Shown here: in pieces, positions 35,374 to 45,087 of the stretch | Layout: the number at the start of each line of letters is the position of its first letter | Position numbering within the stretch: the stretch's first letter is position 1 | From: Oceaniovalibus sp. ACAM 378 | Lineage (GTDB): Bacteria > Pseudomonadota > Alphaproteobacteria > Rhodobacterales > Rhodobacteraceae | Reading direction: 5' to 3' | Assembly: GCF_008085915.1 (NCBI RefSeq) | Contig: NZ_VSJK01000006.1 | Span: 62,001 to 126,000, forward strand | DNA: 64,000 nucleotides | Program-made: the position numbers and the translations under genes | The notes under the pieces: generated by a model | Databases searched by the model: none | What the model saw: the letters and a program-made list of their open reading frames with translations, nothing else | Told to the model about the DNA's origin: nothing

Positions 35374-36858
35374 ATGACACAAGAAAGTGGCGATCCGCGC
35401 CATCTTGAGACACTGGATCGCGATCTAGCGCGTTACTCCGCTCTTGAGATGGCGACAAGTTATGTGGCGCGCCCGATGGTGGGGCCCGGCATCGGGCTGG
35501 TCTTTATCCTGCTGGCCGGCATCAGTGCGATGTTGTTTTTCGGAGATCCGAGCAACTCGTTGATCGTGGTCATCGCAGCCTCGCTTGGTGCCTATATGGC
35601 ATTGAACATCGGGGCGAATGACGTTGCCAACAATATGGGCCCCGCGGTGGGGGCCAATGCGCTGTCCATGGGCGGGGCCATCGCCATCGCAGTGGTGTTC
35701 GAAAGCGCGGGCGCATTGATTGCAGGCGGTGACGTCGTGTCGACCATCGCCAAGGGTATCATCGCTCCCGAAAGCATGGGCACCTCATCGGTCTTTATCT
35801 GGGCGATGATGGCGGCGCTTTTGTCAGCGGCCCTTTGGGTCAACCTTGCGACCTGGATCGGGGCGCCGGTATCGACCACCCACTCCGTTGTCGGCGGGGT
35901 CATGGGGGCAGGAATCGCGGCGGCCGGAATTTCGGCCGTGAATTGGCCAACGATGGGCGGCATCGCGGCCAGTTGGGTCATCTCGCCCGTTCTTGGCGGC
36001 GCTATTGCGGCGTTGTTCCTGTGGCTTATCAAATCGCGGATCATCTATCGCGATGACAAGATTGCAGCGGCACGCCGGTGGGTGCCCGTTCTGGTTGGCA
36101 TCATGGCCGGTGCATTTTCATCCTATTTGTCCCTGAAGGGGCTGAAACAGATCATCCAGATCGAGATGCAGACCGCCCTGTTGATCGGTGCAGGCACGGG
36201 CATCCTTGTCTGGCTTGTGATGATTCCCGTCATCCGCAAACAATCCCACGGGCTGGAAAATCGCAACAAATCGTTGAAAGTGTTGTTCGGCATTCCTCTT
36301 GTTGTGTCGGCTGCCTTGCTCAGCTTTGCCCATGGGGCCAATGATGTGGCCAATGCCGTGGCGCCGCTGGCTGCCATTGTGCAGGCGTCGCAGTCCGACA
36401 GTTTTACAGACGCGGTAAGCATTCCGTTCTGGGTCATGGTGATCGGCGCGTTCGGCATCTCGTTTGGCCTGTTCCTGTTCGGTCCCAAGCTGATCCGCAT
36501 GGTCGGTGGCAAGATCACCAAGCTGAACCCGATGCGCGCTTATTGTGTCGCCCTGTCGGCGGCAATCACGGTTATTGTCGCCAGTTGGCTGGGCCTGCCG
36601 GTCAGTTCGACCCATATCGCGGTTGGCGGAGTGTTCGGGGTCGGATTCTTTCGCGAGTGGGACGCCGAGCGGCGGATTCGCAAATCGCGCCTGACGATGC
36701 CGGATGACGCCTCTTACGCCCCAGAGGAAAGGCGGCGGCGCAAACTGGTTCGGCGGTCGCATTTCATGACGATCATTGCGGCATGGATCATCACCGTGCC
36801 CGCCGCCGCGAGCCTCTCGGCCATCATATTTCTTTCGATCAACGCCGCGTTGGGCTGA
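35374..36858 (+). CDS. pit: inorganic phosphate transporter, PiT family
   Basis: A 494-residue membrane protein with about ten to twelve helices. The duplicated PiT signature occurs near residue 90 (GANDVANNMGPAVGANAL) and near 325 (GANDVANAVAPLAAI). It carries phosphate, probably as a metal-phosphate complex, with proton. An N-terminal cytoplasmic stretch of about 30 residues and a charged loop (RRRRKLVRRSHF) near the C-terminus are present. A hairpin follows the stop. Confidence 0.92.
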   Translation: MTQESGDPRHLETLDRDLARYSALEMATSYVARPMVGPGIGLVFILLAGISAMLFFGDPSNSLIVVIAASLGAYMALNIGANDVANNMGPAVGANALSMGGAIAIAVVFESAGALIAGGDVVSTIAKGIIAPESMGTSSVFIWAMMAALLSAALWVNLATWIGAPVSTTHSVVGGVMGAGIAAAGISAVNWPTMGGIAASWVISPVLGGAIAALFLWLIKSRIIYRDDKIAAARRWVPVLVGIMAGAFSSYLSLKGLKQIIQIEMQTALLIGAGTGILVWLVMIPVIRKQSHGLENRNKSLKVLFGIPLVVSAALLSFAHGANDVANAVAPLAAIVQASQSDSFTDAVSIPFWVMVIGAFGISFGLFLFGPKLIRMVGGKITKLNPMRAYCVALSAAITVIVASWLGLPVSSTHIAVGGVFGVGFFREWDAERRIRKSRLTMPDDASYAPEERRRRKLVRRSHFMTIIAAWIITVPAAASLSAIIFLSINAALG

Positions 36859-36895
36859 CCGGCGTTCAGGCTTGAACCGCCAGCGCTGCTTGCCA

Positions 36896-36938
36896 CGCGC
36901 GCTCGCCCCTGCATGTGGTGACAGGGAGCGAGCGCGCG
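36896..36938. terminator. long GC hairpin between pit and the amidase gene
   Basis: An 11-bp stem (36896-36906 with 36928-36938) continued by a 5-bp stem (CCCTG with CAGGG) after one bulged base, around a 10-nt loop. It lies between two convergent genes and is a candidate bidirectional transcription terminator, although no T-tract follows. Confidence 0.5.
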
Positions 36939-37151
36939 AAACGGCTCCGAATTTCAAATTTTGCAAATGTATCCGCATGGCGTGCGGCCGATCAGTGGCT
37001 TGAGCCTGCGTGCGAAGGCCACAGTCGCCATACACTTGGTCAAACCACGCGGACGAGCAACGCGCCCCGTCCGATCGGTCCGGAGCGGGTTTGCCATCGC
37101 AGGAGCCCGCAAACCGCCCGCCCCTGCGTTGAGGCGGGCGGAAAGAACAGT

Positions 37152-38483
37152 TCAGCGCAGCGCGCGTTCGGCGGCAGAGCCGATCCGGAGTAGACGATCC
37201 TCGTTCATCGCGGCGGATTGAAGCGTCACACCGCAAGACGGTATGCCCGACGGCAGGGTCAGCGCGGACAGGTTCATCAGATTGCCAATCCGGGTGTTGC
37301 GCAGGGTCATCAGATTGGCATTGATGAAATAATCGCTTTCGGTTTCCAGCCGTGCCTTGTTCGGCGGCATGATCGGGCAGGTGGGCACAAGAACCGCATC
37401 GAAGCGCGCCGTTGCAGCCGCATAGACTGCGCGGCAGCGATCGATCACCCGCCAGGCGGCAATATAGTCGCTGGCGCTGACCGCTGCGCCGCCCCGAAAT
37501 CTTTCGCGCACCTGATCGTGCATCGCTTCGGGATTTGCCTCGATCACGTCTTTCCACACGCCATAGGCCTCGGGTGCGAACAGCAAAGCCGACTGGGCGT
37601 TTGCCTCGGCGACCTCTGGCAGCGCGATCCGTTCGATCACTGCACCTGCCGCTTCCAGACGCTGTACTGCGCTGTCAAACGCCGCCGCGACCTGCGGTTC
37701 CAGATCATCGAGCGCGAGGGTCTCAAGTACCGCGAAATGCGTACCTTCAAGCGTCGCGCCTGACAGGTCGGGCGCGCGGCGTCCCTCCAGCACGGCGAGC
37801 ATCAGCGCCGCGTCCTCGACCGACCGGGTCAGCGGGCCGATGGTGTCGAATCGCGGGCACAGGGGCACGACACCTTCAACCGATACACGGCCCAATGTGG
37901 TTTTCAGCCCGACCAGATCGTTCCAGCCCGCCGGTGCCCGCACCGATCCGCCGGTGTCCGACCCGATGCCGCAAGCCGCCAGACCAAAGGCAACCGATGT
38001 CGCCGCGCCCGACGAAGACCCGCCGGACACCGCATCGTGATCGTTGAAACAGGGCGGCGAGGCGGTGACCGGGTTCAGGCCCAGCCCTGAAAACGCCAGT
38101 TCGGTCATATGGGACTTGCCCAGACAGACCGTGCCTGCCGCCGTCGCATTGCGCAGAACTTCGGCATCGCGGGCCGGGATGCGACCCTTCAACAGGGCGG
38201 ACCCCGACTCGGTCGCGACACCTGCCGAGTCGAAAAGGTCTTTCCACGAGATCGGCACGCCGTCCAAAGGCGACTGGCGGTTGTCGGATTGTGCGCGGCC
38301 GCGGGCTGCGATGGCCTCGGCCCGGGCACGGTCGGGGGTGGTGCGGGCATAGATCCGGTTGCTGAATTCGTGGGATTCGATGGCGTCAATAAAACAGTCG
38401 GTCAAGTCGACAGGATCGATGTCGCCCCGCGCGATGCCACGTCCCAAATCGCCTGCGGTCATATTTCGCCATGTGTCGGTCAT
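37152..38483 (-). CDS. amidase signature family hydrolase
   Basis: A 443-residue enzyme of the amidase signature family (Ser-cisSer-Lys triad). The glycine/serine-rich core GGSSSGAATSVAFGLAACG includes the cis-Ser and nucleophile Ser, and the catalytic Lys is in GVPISWKDLFD. The frame stays open well upstream, but GGGGAC 7-12 bp before ATG 38483 and the homologue-like opening TAGDLGRGIARGDIDP fix the start. The substrate is not recognisable; GatA is unlikely, as no gatB or gatC neighbours it. It is divergent from the UbiH-like gene. Confidence 0.85.
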   Translation of the reverse strand: MTDTWRNMTAGDLGRGIARGDIDPVDLTDCFIDAIESHEFSNRIYARTTPDRARAEAIAARGRAQSDNRQSPLDGVPISWKDLFDSAGVATESGSALLKGRIPARDAEVLRNATAAGTVCLGKSHMTELAFSGLGLNPVTASPPCFNDHDAVSGGSSSGAATSVAFGLAACGIGSDTGGSVRAPAGWNDLVGLKTTLGRVSVEGVVPLCPRFDTIGPLTRSVEDAALMLAVLEGRRAPDLSGATLEGTHFAVLETLALDDLEPQVAAAFDSAVQRLEAAGAVIERIALPEVAEANAQSALLFAPEAYGVWKDVIEANPEAMHDQVRERFRGGAAVSASDYIAAWRVIDRCRAVYAAATARFDAVLVPTCPIMPPNKARLETESDYFINANLMTLRNTRIGNLMNLSALTLPSGIPSCGVTLQSAAMNEDRLLRIGSAAERALR

Positions 38484-38621
38484 GCTTGTCCCCTGTTCCC
38501 GTATCGTGCACGACGCTAGCCGCAGCGTGGGTCGCGGACAATGGTCGGTTTCAAAGGGCGGTTTTGGCGACGCCATGGACAACAGGGCGCATGGACAATC
38601 CCGGGTGCCACGCCATAACTG

Positions 38622-39854
38622 GTGAGCATGATACATGACACCGACATCGTGATCGCGGGCGGCGGATTGAACGGCACGGTTCTGGCGCTGGCTTTGTCCG
38701 GCGCGGGATTCTCTGTGACACTCATCGATGCCCGCCCGACCGGCATACGCGCCGATTCCAAGTTCGACGGGCGGGCCTATGCGTTGTCCCATGCATCCTG
38801 CCGGATGCTGCAGACATTGGGATTGTGGGACGCGCTGGCTGAAACCGCTCACCCGATTCTTGAGATCAAGGTCAGCGACGGACGCACCGGCAGCGCGCCG
38901 TCGCCTTTGGCGCTTGAATTTCACCACGGTGAAATCGAGGAAGGCCCGATGGGGCATATGGTCGAAGACCGGCATCTGCGGGCTGCCCTGCTGGACGCCG
39001 TCGCTGCCGACGGAGGGATCACCGAGCTTTCGGGGGATCCGGTCATCGCTCAGGAAACACATGCAAACGGGGCTTCAGTGACGCTCGCGTCCGGTGCCTG
39101 CGTGACGGCTGGTCTGCTGATCGGCTGTGACGGGCGCGACAGCGGCACGGCGCGGCGGGCGGGTATCCGGCGCACCGGTTGGGGCTATGGACAGACCGGG
39201 ATGGTGGCCGCCATCGCCCACGAGTTGCCGAACCACGGCATCGCACATCAGCTTTTCCTGCCCGAAGGACCGTTGGCGATCCTGCCGCTGACCGGCAACC
39301 GGTGTTCGATTGTCTGGACGATGCGCACCGAAGACGCGGCGGCGGTAAATGCGCTGCCCGGCGACCAATATCTTGACGTGCTGCGCCCCCGGTTTGGTGA
39401 TTTTCTGGGGCAGATTTCGCTGGCGGGGGCGCGGTATACCTATCCGCTCGGGTTGTCTCTGGCTCAGGCGATGGTGGCGGACCGGGTGGCGCTGGTCGGA
39501 GATGCGGCCCATGCGCTGCATCCTATTGCCGGTCAGGGTCTGAACGCCGGTTTGAAGGATGTGGCGACGCTGGCTCAGGTTCTGACCGAGGCACGCCGCC
39601 GCGGCGAGGATTTCGGCCGTCGCGATGTGTTGGAGCGTTATGCAGGCTGGCGGCAGGCCGACGTGGCCGCGCTGGCCTTGGCGACGGATGGCTTCAATCG
39701 CCTGTTTTCAAACGACAACCCGCTGCTGCGCTTGGCGCGGGATGCCGGGCTTGCCGTGGTCAATGGCTGGCCCGGGCTGCGCCGCAGCTTTATCCGCGAG
39801 GCGGCGGGGCTGACCGGCGACGTGCCCAACCTGTTGCAGGGGCGCCCGATCTGA
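38622..39854 (+). CDS. UbiH/UbiF/VisC/COQ6-family FAD monooxygenase
   Basis: A 410-residue flavin-dependent hydroxylase. The FAD-binding motif IVIAGGGLNGTVLALAL is at about residues 8-24, and the second FAD motif reads GDAAHALHPIAGQGLNAGL. It hydroxylates ubiquinone precursors, probably at C5, C6 or C1; which ring position cannot be told. GTG 38622 or ATG 38628 may be the start, neither with an ideal ribosome-binding site. ubiK at 34 kb encodes a partner of such enzymes. Divergent from the amidase gene. Confidence 0.87.
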   Translation: MSMIHDTDIVIAGGGLNGTVLALALSGAGFSVTLIDARPTGIRADSKFDGRAYALSHASCRMLQTLGLWDALAETAHPILEIKVSDGRTGSAPSPLALEFHHGEIEEGPMGHMVEDRHLRAALLDAVAADGGITELSGDPVIAQETHANGASVTLASGACVTAGLLIGCDGRDSGTARRAGIRRTGWGYGQTGMVAAIAHELPNHGIAHQLFLPEGPLAILPLTGNRCSIVWTMRTEDAAAVNALPGDQYLDVLRPRFGDFLGQISLAGARYTYPLGLSLAQAMVADRVALVGDAAHALHPIAGQGLNAGLKDVATLAQVLTEARRRGEDFGRRDVLERYAGWRQADVAALALATDGFNRLFSNDNPLLRLARDAGLAVVNGWPGLRRSFIREAAGLTGDVPNLLQGRPI

Positions 39855-39954
39855 GAGGTACACTGGTCGATAGCCGGAATTTGGTTTAGGACTACAGGCC
39901 CGGGACCGGCACTGTGGTCAGGCCCGGAGCCAGATCCGCGACACAAAGGACAGC

Positions 39955-40803
39955 ATGATGCACGATCAGCGGCCATCGCCGTTTCGCCGGGCGGGCGAGG
40001 ATATGCGCACCGCCGAGGAAATCCCCGATACACCGCAGACCCGCGCGCCGTCCTATCGGCTGGCATTTGCGGATGAGGAATTCCTATGCCGGGAAGAATT
40101 GCGGCCTGTGCGTTGGCAGCTCGAGCTGATGAAACCCGAGTTGATGTTGTCCGAAGCCGGGATCAAATCGACTGTGGTTCTGTTTGGCGGTGCGCGGATT
40201 CCGCCCCCCGAGCGCGCGGATACGGCGCGCACCAAGACGCTGGCCGACCTGTCGAAATACTATGACGAAGCGCGGGAGTTCGCGCGTCTGATGACCATTC
40301 AGTCCATGGCGGATGGCGGGCATGATCATGTGATCGTGACCGGCGGCGGGCCGGGCGTGATGGAGGCGGGCAACCGCGGCGCGGCGGATGCGGGCGGGCG
40401 GTCGATCGGGCTGAACATCGTTCTTCCCCATGAACAGGCGCCGAACGAATGGGTAACACCGGGGCTGTGTTTCAACTTTCACTACTTCGCGATCCGCAAG
40501 ATGCACTTCCTTGTGCGCGCCAGCGCGATCTGTGTGTTCCCTGGCGGGTTCGGCACCATGGACGAAATGTTCGAGGCCCTGACGCTGATTCAGACCGGTC
40601 GGATGGAGCGGATTCCGTTCCTGCTGTTTGGCCGCACATTTTGGGAGAGTATTCTGAACTGGGAGGTGCTGGCCGAGGCGGGCACTATTTCGGCCGAGGA
40701 TCTGAATCTGTTCCGCTATGTCGACACGGCGACCGAAGCGGTTGAGGCGATCGCGACATGGGGCGACGCGGGGACCAAACGGGGTGAAATTCCCGATCTT
40801 TGA
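39955..40803 (+). CDS. LOG family / TIGR00730 Rossmann-fold protein
   Basis: A 282-residue protein of the lonely-guy/possible-lysine-decarboxylase family. The motif PGGFGTMDEMFEALT is complete, with the upstream GGGPGVMEAGNRGA. Members are cytokinin-riboside or nucleotide phosphoribohydrolases; the longer type-II LOGs, like this one, have an N-terminal extension of about 60-70 residues. The name lysine decarboxylase is a known misannotation. ATG 39955 has AAAGGA upstream. Confidence 0.87.
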   Translation: MMHDQRPSPFRRAGEDMRTAEEIPDTPQTRAPSYRLAFADEEFLCREELRPVRWQLELMKPELMLSEAGIKSTVVLFGGARIPPPERADTARTKTLADLSKYYDEAREFARLMTIQSMADGGHDHVIVTGGGPGVMEAGNRGAADAGGRSIGLNIVLPHEQAPNEWVTPGLCFNFHYFAIRKMHFLVRASAICVFPGGFGTMDEMFEALTLIQTGRMERIPFLLFGRTFWESILNWEVLAEAGTISAEDLNLFRYVDTATEAVEAIATWGDAGTKRGEIPDL

Positions 40804-40869
40804 CGCAGCAGCGGCAATGGCCGCGTTCAGAGCGGGCGCAGCCATGGGCTATCGCGGGGTTTCAGGACG

Positions 40870-41334
40870 CTACGGTTGCCGTTTTCCCGGCCTATTCGAT
40901 GGGCCGGCGGTCCTGTTGCCGAGCCGGGACAGAATGGTCGCCGACTGGCTGTGCCCGGGGAACGGGCCGCCAAAACGGCGGGCCAGATCAAGATGACCAT
41001 GGCCGAGTTCCGAGGCCTTGCACACACGCCAACCATCGGGCAGGCGAACCACGATCAGACCCCCACCCGCCGGTTTCAGAGCGAATCCGAACTGCGCAAG
41101 GCGTTGCGCCAGATCGGCCCACCCCGTCGCGCGGGCCAGATCCGGCGCGAGGAGCGACCGTACGGGAGCGAGGAGCGCCTCATCGGTCCTGACGTCCCTC
41201 TTCGGCGTATTGCGGCGACGCAACTCGCGCGCCAAAGCGTCGCGCACCAACTGTCCGACCGTTACATCGTCGCGCGCGGCGGTTGCCCGCAGGGCCGCAA
41301 CCATTTCATCTGAGAGTTTCAACGTCACATCCAT
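40870..41334 (-). CDS. ribbon-helix-helix DNA-binding protein with conserved tail
   Basis: A 154-residue protein. Residues 1-45 look like a CopG/Arc-type ribbon-helix-helix: MDVTLKLSDEMVAALRATAA, then TVGQLVRDALARELRR. The rest (GFALKPAGGGLIVVRLPDG, ELGHGHLDLARRFGGPFPGH) resembles tails of mobilisation-type relaxases as I recall them. The role may be regulation or nicking-like DNA binding, but there are no conjugation genes nearby. AAGG precedes the ATG by 8 bp. The convergent LOG-family gene ends 66 bp from its stop. Confidence 0.6.
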   Translation of the reverse strand: MDVTLKLSDEMVAALRATAARDDVTVGQLVRDALARELRRRNTPKRDVRTDEALLAPVRSLLAPDLARATGWADLAQRLAQFGFALKPAGGGLIVVRLPDGWRVCKASELGHGHLDLARRFGGPFPGHSQSATILSRLGNRTAGPSNRPGKRQP

Positions 41335-41369
41335 GAGCCAGCCTTGCCCCGGCCATGGTTAATAACGCC

Positions 41370-42575
41370 TTAAAGTGTCGGCGGGGCCACCGGTGCCCGT
41401 TCACGCTTCACCCGCTCGCTTTCGCTTTTCAACTGTCCGCAGGCGGCCATGATGTCTTCGCCTCTGGGGGTGCGGATCGGTGACGCATATCCGGCGTTAT
41501 AGATGATATCGGCAAACGCCCGGATGCGGTTGTTGCTGGATCGGCGATAGGGCGCGCCGGGCCATTCGTTGAATGGGATCAGGTTGATCTTGGCCGGAAT
41601 GCCGCGGATCAGTTCAATCAGCCGCCTTGCATCGTCGTCGCTGTCGTTCACCCCGTCCAGCATCACGTACTCGAAGGTGATTCGCTCGGAATTGCTGACC
41701 CGGGGATAGCTGCGCAGGGACTCGAGCAGCGCTTCGATGTTCCAGCGTTTGTTGATCGGCACCAGACGGTCGCGCACCTCATCGGTGGTGGCGTGGAACG
41801 ATATTGCGAGCAGACAGCCGATTTCATTGGCGGTTCGGGCGATTTCGGGCACCACGCCCGATGTCGACAGGGTGATCCGGCGGCGCGACAGGGAAATCCC
41901 TTCGGGATCCATCGCGATGTTCATCGCGTCGCGCACGGCTTCGAAATTGTACAGCGGTTCGCCCATGCCCATCAGCACGATATTCGACAACAGACGTTGC
42001 TCATTGTGCGGTCCGTGGCCGGGCTCTGGCCATTCGCCCAGATCGTCACGGGCCAGCATCACCTGCCCGATGATTTCCGCGGCGGTCAGATTGCGCACCA
42101 GTCGCTGGGTGCCTGTGTGGCAGAACGAACAGGTCAGGGTGCAACCCACCTGAGAAGAAATGCAAAGGGTGCCGCGGTTTTCTTCGGGGATATAGACCGT
42201 TTCAACCTCGTGCCCGCCTTCGATTCGCACCAGATATTTACGGGTGCCGTCGCTGCTGACGTGACGCTGCACGACCTCGGGGATCGCGATGGAAAAGTTC
42301 TCGCTCAGCAACGCGCGATAGGGTTTGGCAAGGTTGGTCATCGACTCGAAGTCGCGCACGCCCTTTTCATAGATCCATTGCCAGATCTGCCCAGAGCGCA
42401 TCCGCGCCTGTTTTTCGGGGGTTCCCGCTTCGATCAGCGCCGCGCGCATGGCGTCGCGGGTCAGGCCAACCAGGTTCACCGGCCCGTCCACCGACAATTT
42501 GCGGGGTAGGGTCAGGACATCCTGAGTGATCGGGGACTGTGGTGGTGGCGTGGCGGTGACATTGGTGGCGGTCAT
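41370..42575 (-). CDS. rlmN: dual-specificity RNA methyltransferase RlmN
   Basis: A 401-residue radical-SAM enzyme that methylates C2 of A2503 in 23S rRNA and A37 in some tRNAs. The cluster motif CTLTCSFC (C-x3-C-x2-C) follows SQVG, the [12 protein letters not shown]-binding segment is present, and the mechanistic Cys sits in AACGQL near the C-terminus. An N-terminal extension of about 25 residues precedes the usual start. The cysteine set needed for methyl transfer is intact. Confidence 0.94.
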   Translation of the reverse strand: MTATNVTATPPPQSPITQDVLTLPRKLSVDGPVNLVGLTRDAMRAALIEAGTPEKQARMRSGQIWQWIYEKGVRDFESMTNLAKPYRALLSENFSIAIPEVVQRHVSSDGTRKYLVRIEGGHEVETVYIPEENRGTLCISSQVGCTLTCSFCHTGTQRLVRNLTAAEIIGQVMLARDDLGEWPEPGHGPHNEQRLLSNIVLMGMGEPLYNFEAVRDAMNIAMDPEGISLSRRRITLSTSGVVPEIARTANEIGCLLAISFHATTDEVRDRLVPINKRWNIEALLESLRSYPRVSNSERITFEYVMLDGVNDSDDDARRLIELIRGIPAKINLIPFNEWPGAPYRRSSNNRIRAFADIIYNAGYASPIRTPRGEDIMAACGQLKSESERVKRERAPVAPPTL

Positions 42576-42670
42576 GGGGCAAACTCCGGCGGCTGGTCTG
42601 CCCTATATGTGATGAATCCGCGAAATACAAAGGGGGGATGGGGCAGGGCGTGTCGTCAGCGTGCCTTCGC

Positions 42671-42715
42671 CGCCATGTTAGGGGCCGCCATGTTACGGGC
42701 CGCCATGTTAGGGGC
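42671..42715. repeat. three tandem copies of a 15-bp unit
   Basis: CGCCATGTTAGGGGC occurs at 42671-42685 and 42701-42715, with a one-base variant (CGCCATGTTACGGGC) at 42686-42700 between them. The third copy contains the stop codon of the 97-residue membrane protein gene. Slipped-strand expansion is the likely origin. Confidence 0.85.
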
Positions 42716-43001
42716 TGTCGTTTCGCAGGGCGCGGGCGCGGTTGGCAGCCTCGCGCAGGCTCAGCCCCGGCTCATGTTCGCGACGCCGCGTCGGCTCTGC
42801 CGAGTTGCGACCAAACAACAGCGCCTTGACCACCGCCTGAAGGCAGGCCAGCAGAATACCGAAAGCCGCGATGAAAAAGAATGCGCCCAGCGGCGTTATG
42901 GAGAAATCAAGACAGGCGCCGTTGAGCCCACCATTCAGCAGTGCCTCGACCGGGGTCAGAGTCCGCTCGCAGGTCAGCGATGCAAAGGGATCGTTCGCCA
43001 T
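42708..43001 (-). CDS. small single-span membrane protein, unknown function
   Basis: A 97-residue protein with one hydrophobic helix (FFFIAAFGILLACLQAVVKA) at about residues 40-59 and a charged C-terminal tail. The N-terminal part has two Cys (SLTCERTL and NGACLDF), possibly a periplasmic disulfide. AGGA precedes the ATG. No family recognised. The stop lies within a 15-bp tandem repeat. Between the genes of rlmN and IalB, both on the same strand. Confidence 0.6.
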   Translation of the reverse strand: MANDPFASLTCERTLTPVEALLNGGLNGACLDFSITPLGAFFFIAAFGILLACLQAVVKALLFGRNSAEPTRRREHEPGLSLREAANRARALRNDSP

Positions 43002-43117
43002 GGGTATCCTGTCCGATGTGTGTCGGCACCGGTGAAACAGAAAAACTTGGCGTCATTGTGGCGAATATTGTGCGGACCGGGCGCAGGCCATGGCCCGCGC
43101 CCTTACCAAAGCCCGGA

Positions 43118-43669
43118 TCAGTTGGCGCAGCGTTTGGCAGCCTCGTCCATCGCGGCAGTGAATCCAAACAGCGAGAACGTATCCTCGGTCTGGGTGCCCC
43201 GGGCCGAGCGTGCGGTCAACGAGGCGTCCGATCCCCGCTTCAGGGCCGCCGAAATCTTGGCATCGTCGGCATCGGATGCCGGCCAAGCCCATTCACCGTC
43301 CACGAACAATTCGAAATTTTCGGTGCCCACGGACAGCCTGACGGTCGATCCGGGTGCAAATGGGTATCCGCCGGTAAAGGACACTTCGCCTTTTGTCCCC
43401 GATCCGGGGCGGAAGGTGACGAACATCAGAACGTCGCCTCTGCGCACCGCCACAACCCGGCCGTCACGCGTATTCACCGTCTGCTTGGGGCTCGACACGC
43501 TCCAGCATTCCTTGGGGTCATTTTCAACAAATACGGCCCAGGCGGTTTCGACCGCCACCCGATTCGTTGATTCGGCCTGCGCAAATGCGCCGGTCGCAGC
43601 CAGCGATGCCGAAGCGGCCAAAAATGTTGCGCTAAAGATCCGTGCGATTCGTGATTTCATGTGTTTCAC
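43118..43669 (-). CDS. IalB-like invasion-associated locus B family protein
   Basis: A 183-residue protein with a signal peptide (MKSRIARIFSATFLAASA, ending near GAFAQAE) and a single IalB-like domain (WAVFVENDPKECWSVSSPK, FTGGYPFAPGSTVRLSVG). Periplasmic or secreted. The family name comes from Bartonella invasion, but its members in free-living Rhodobacteraceae have no known role. An in-frame second Met 3 codons in is an alternative start. Confidence 0.8.
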   Translation of the reverse strand: MKHMKSRIARIFSATFLAASASLAATGAFAQAESTNRVAVETAWAVFVENDPKECWSVSSPKQTVNTRDGRVVAVRRGDVLMFVTFRPGSGTKGEVSFTGGYPFAPGSTVRLSVGTENFELFVDGEWAWPASDADDAKISAALKRGSDASLTARSARGTQTEDTFSLFGFTAAMDEAAKRCAN

Positions 43670-43779
43670 AGCCTCCAGCTGCCTCTGCCTCTTGCCGGTG
43701 TGCGCGCCTGACCCGTCTCAGGCGGGCCTTGACCGGGAGCGATCCGTTTTCAACTATGCGCACAGACCTTAAAGGCAAA

Positions 43780-43854
43780 ATGATGCGCGATGAAACCCCC
43801 TGTGGCGGAAAATCGCTGAACTGTGAAGGGTGCGCCCGTGAAGCCTGCTCCTGA
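43780..43854 (+). CDS. candidate 24-residue cysteine-rich peptide
   Basis: A short frame from ATG 43780 (or ATG 43783) containing ETPCGGKSLNCEGCAREACS before the stop. Four cysteines are spaced C-x6-C-x2-C-x4-C, as in metal or Fe-S ligands. AAAGG lies 5-9 bp upstream. It is isolated between IalB and serB on the opposite strand. It may be chance; no homologue known to me. Confidence 0.3.
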   Translation: MMRDETPCGGKSLNCEGCAREACS

Positions 43855-44125
43855 ACCGCTTGCTTTTGGCTTGGGCGGCGAGCTGATCGAACGGTTTCAT
43901 GTCGGTCTCACAGTGGTTGCGAATGCCTCTGGTGGCATCTGAAAAGCCCGGGGTGATCGGTTTTGATCTATCCCCGGTCGTTGTGCAAAAGCCTTTGGGC
44001 GTTGACCCTGAGCGACAAAGGCGCCCCAAATACTCGGCTGGCTGCGCTGGCCCGTTCCGCGCACAAAGGCACGGATTGGACCGATCAAATCGGTAAGCCG
44101 GTAAGGCGAATTAATTCGGAAGGGT

Positions 44126-45004
44126 TCAGGGGAAAACGAATTCGGACTTCGCGTATCCCTGAAGATACAGCAGGGCGGTCAGATCTCCGTGATCGATCCG
44201 CAGTTGCGCCTGCGCAGCAACGCTGGGTTTGGCGTGCAGCGCAACGCCCGCACCGGCAGCGCGGATCATCGCAAGATCGTTCGCACCATCGCCCACCGCG
44301 ATCACATCGTCGGGTGTGGCATTCAGCCGCGCACAGATATCGTGGAGCGCGTCCAGCTTGGCCTGCTGCCCAAGGATTGGGCGCGCAACCTTGCCGGTCA
44401 GTTTTCCTGCATCGGACAAAAGTGTGTTGGCGCGGTTCTCGTCGAATCCCAGACGGGTGGCGATTCGATCGGTGAACTGGGTGAACCCGCCCGACACCAG
44501 CGCGGTATAGCCGCCGTTGGCCTTCATCGTGGCCAGCAAGGCAGGGCCGCCGGGGGTCAGGGTAATGCGCCGCTCCAACACCTGATCGATGATTTTGACC
44601 GGCAGTCCGGCCAACAGCGATACCCGTTCATCCAGCGCCTGTTCAAAGTCCAGCTCGCCGTTCATCGCCCGCGCCGTGATCGCGGCGACACGGGGGCCGA
44701 CGCCCGCCATATCGGCCAGTTCGTCGATGCATTCCTGCGCGATCATCGTGCTGTCCATATCGGCAATCAGGATTTTCCTGCGCCGGTTCGCCGTAGGCTG
44801 AAGGCAGAGATCCACGCCGTCGGCCCGGAGGGTGGCCGCAATCTCACAGAGATTGCGTGGTCGAATTTTCATTGAAAATTCGGCGGCCTCATCGGGCGCA
44901 AGCCACTGGACCGTGTCACCGCCCCATGCGTTGCGCAATGCATCGACCAGCGCGGGGGCAAGGGCGGGGCGGGCGGGATCGGTCAGCAAGGTTGCAGTGA
45001 ACAT
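44126..45004 (-). CDS. serB: phosphoserine phosphatase
   Basis: A 292-residue HAD-superfamily enzyme for the last step of serine synthesis. The nucleophile motif is IADMDSTMIAQECIDEL (D-x-D-x-T), motif II is ALVSGGFTQF, and the acidic motif is AVGDGANDLAM. The start is ATG 45004, since the frame upstream lacks conservation; GAAAG precedes it. The N-terminal domain (about 80 residues) is the usual alphaproteobacterial addition. It follows tpa on the same strand with a hairpin in between. Confidence 0.93.
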   Translation of the reverse strand: MFTATLLTDPARPALAPALVDALRNAWGGDTVQWLAPDEAAEFSMKIRPRNLCEIAATLRADGVDLCLQPTANRRRKILIADMDSTMIAQECIDELADMAGVGPRVAAITARAMNGELDFEQALDERVSLLAGLPVKIIDQVLERRITLTPGGPALLATMKANGGYTALVSGGFTQFTDRIATRLGFDENRANTLLSDAGKLTGKVARPILGQQAKLDALHDICARLNATPDDVIAVGDGANDLAMIRAAGAGVALHAKPSVAAQAQLRIDHGDLTALLYLQGYAKSEFVFP

Positions 45005-45087
45005 GGCGCTTTCACGGTTCGGGACACGACTGTGAACCACGATCCGGCGCATTTGGAAAGGTCGGACGTCCCGGAGGAGAGATGTCG

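Noticed and set aside
37152-39062. Extended 636-residue version of the amidase
   Set aside because: The added N-terminus overlaps the divergent UbiH-like gene and is not family-like; ribosome-binding site and homology place the start at 38483.
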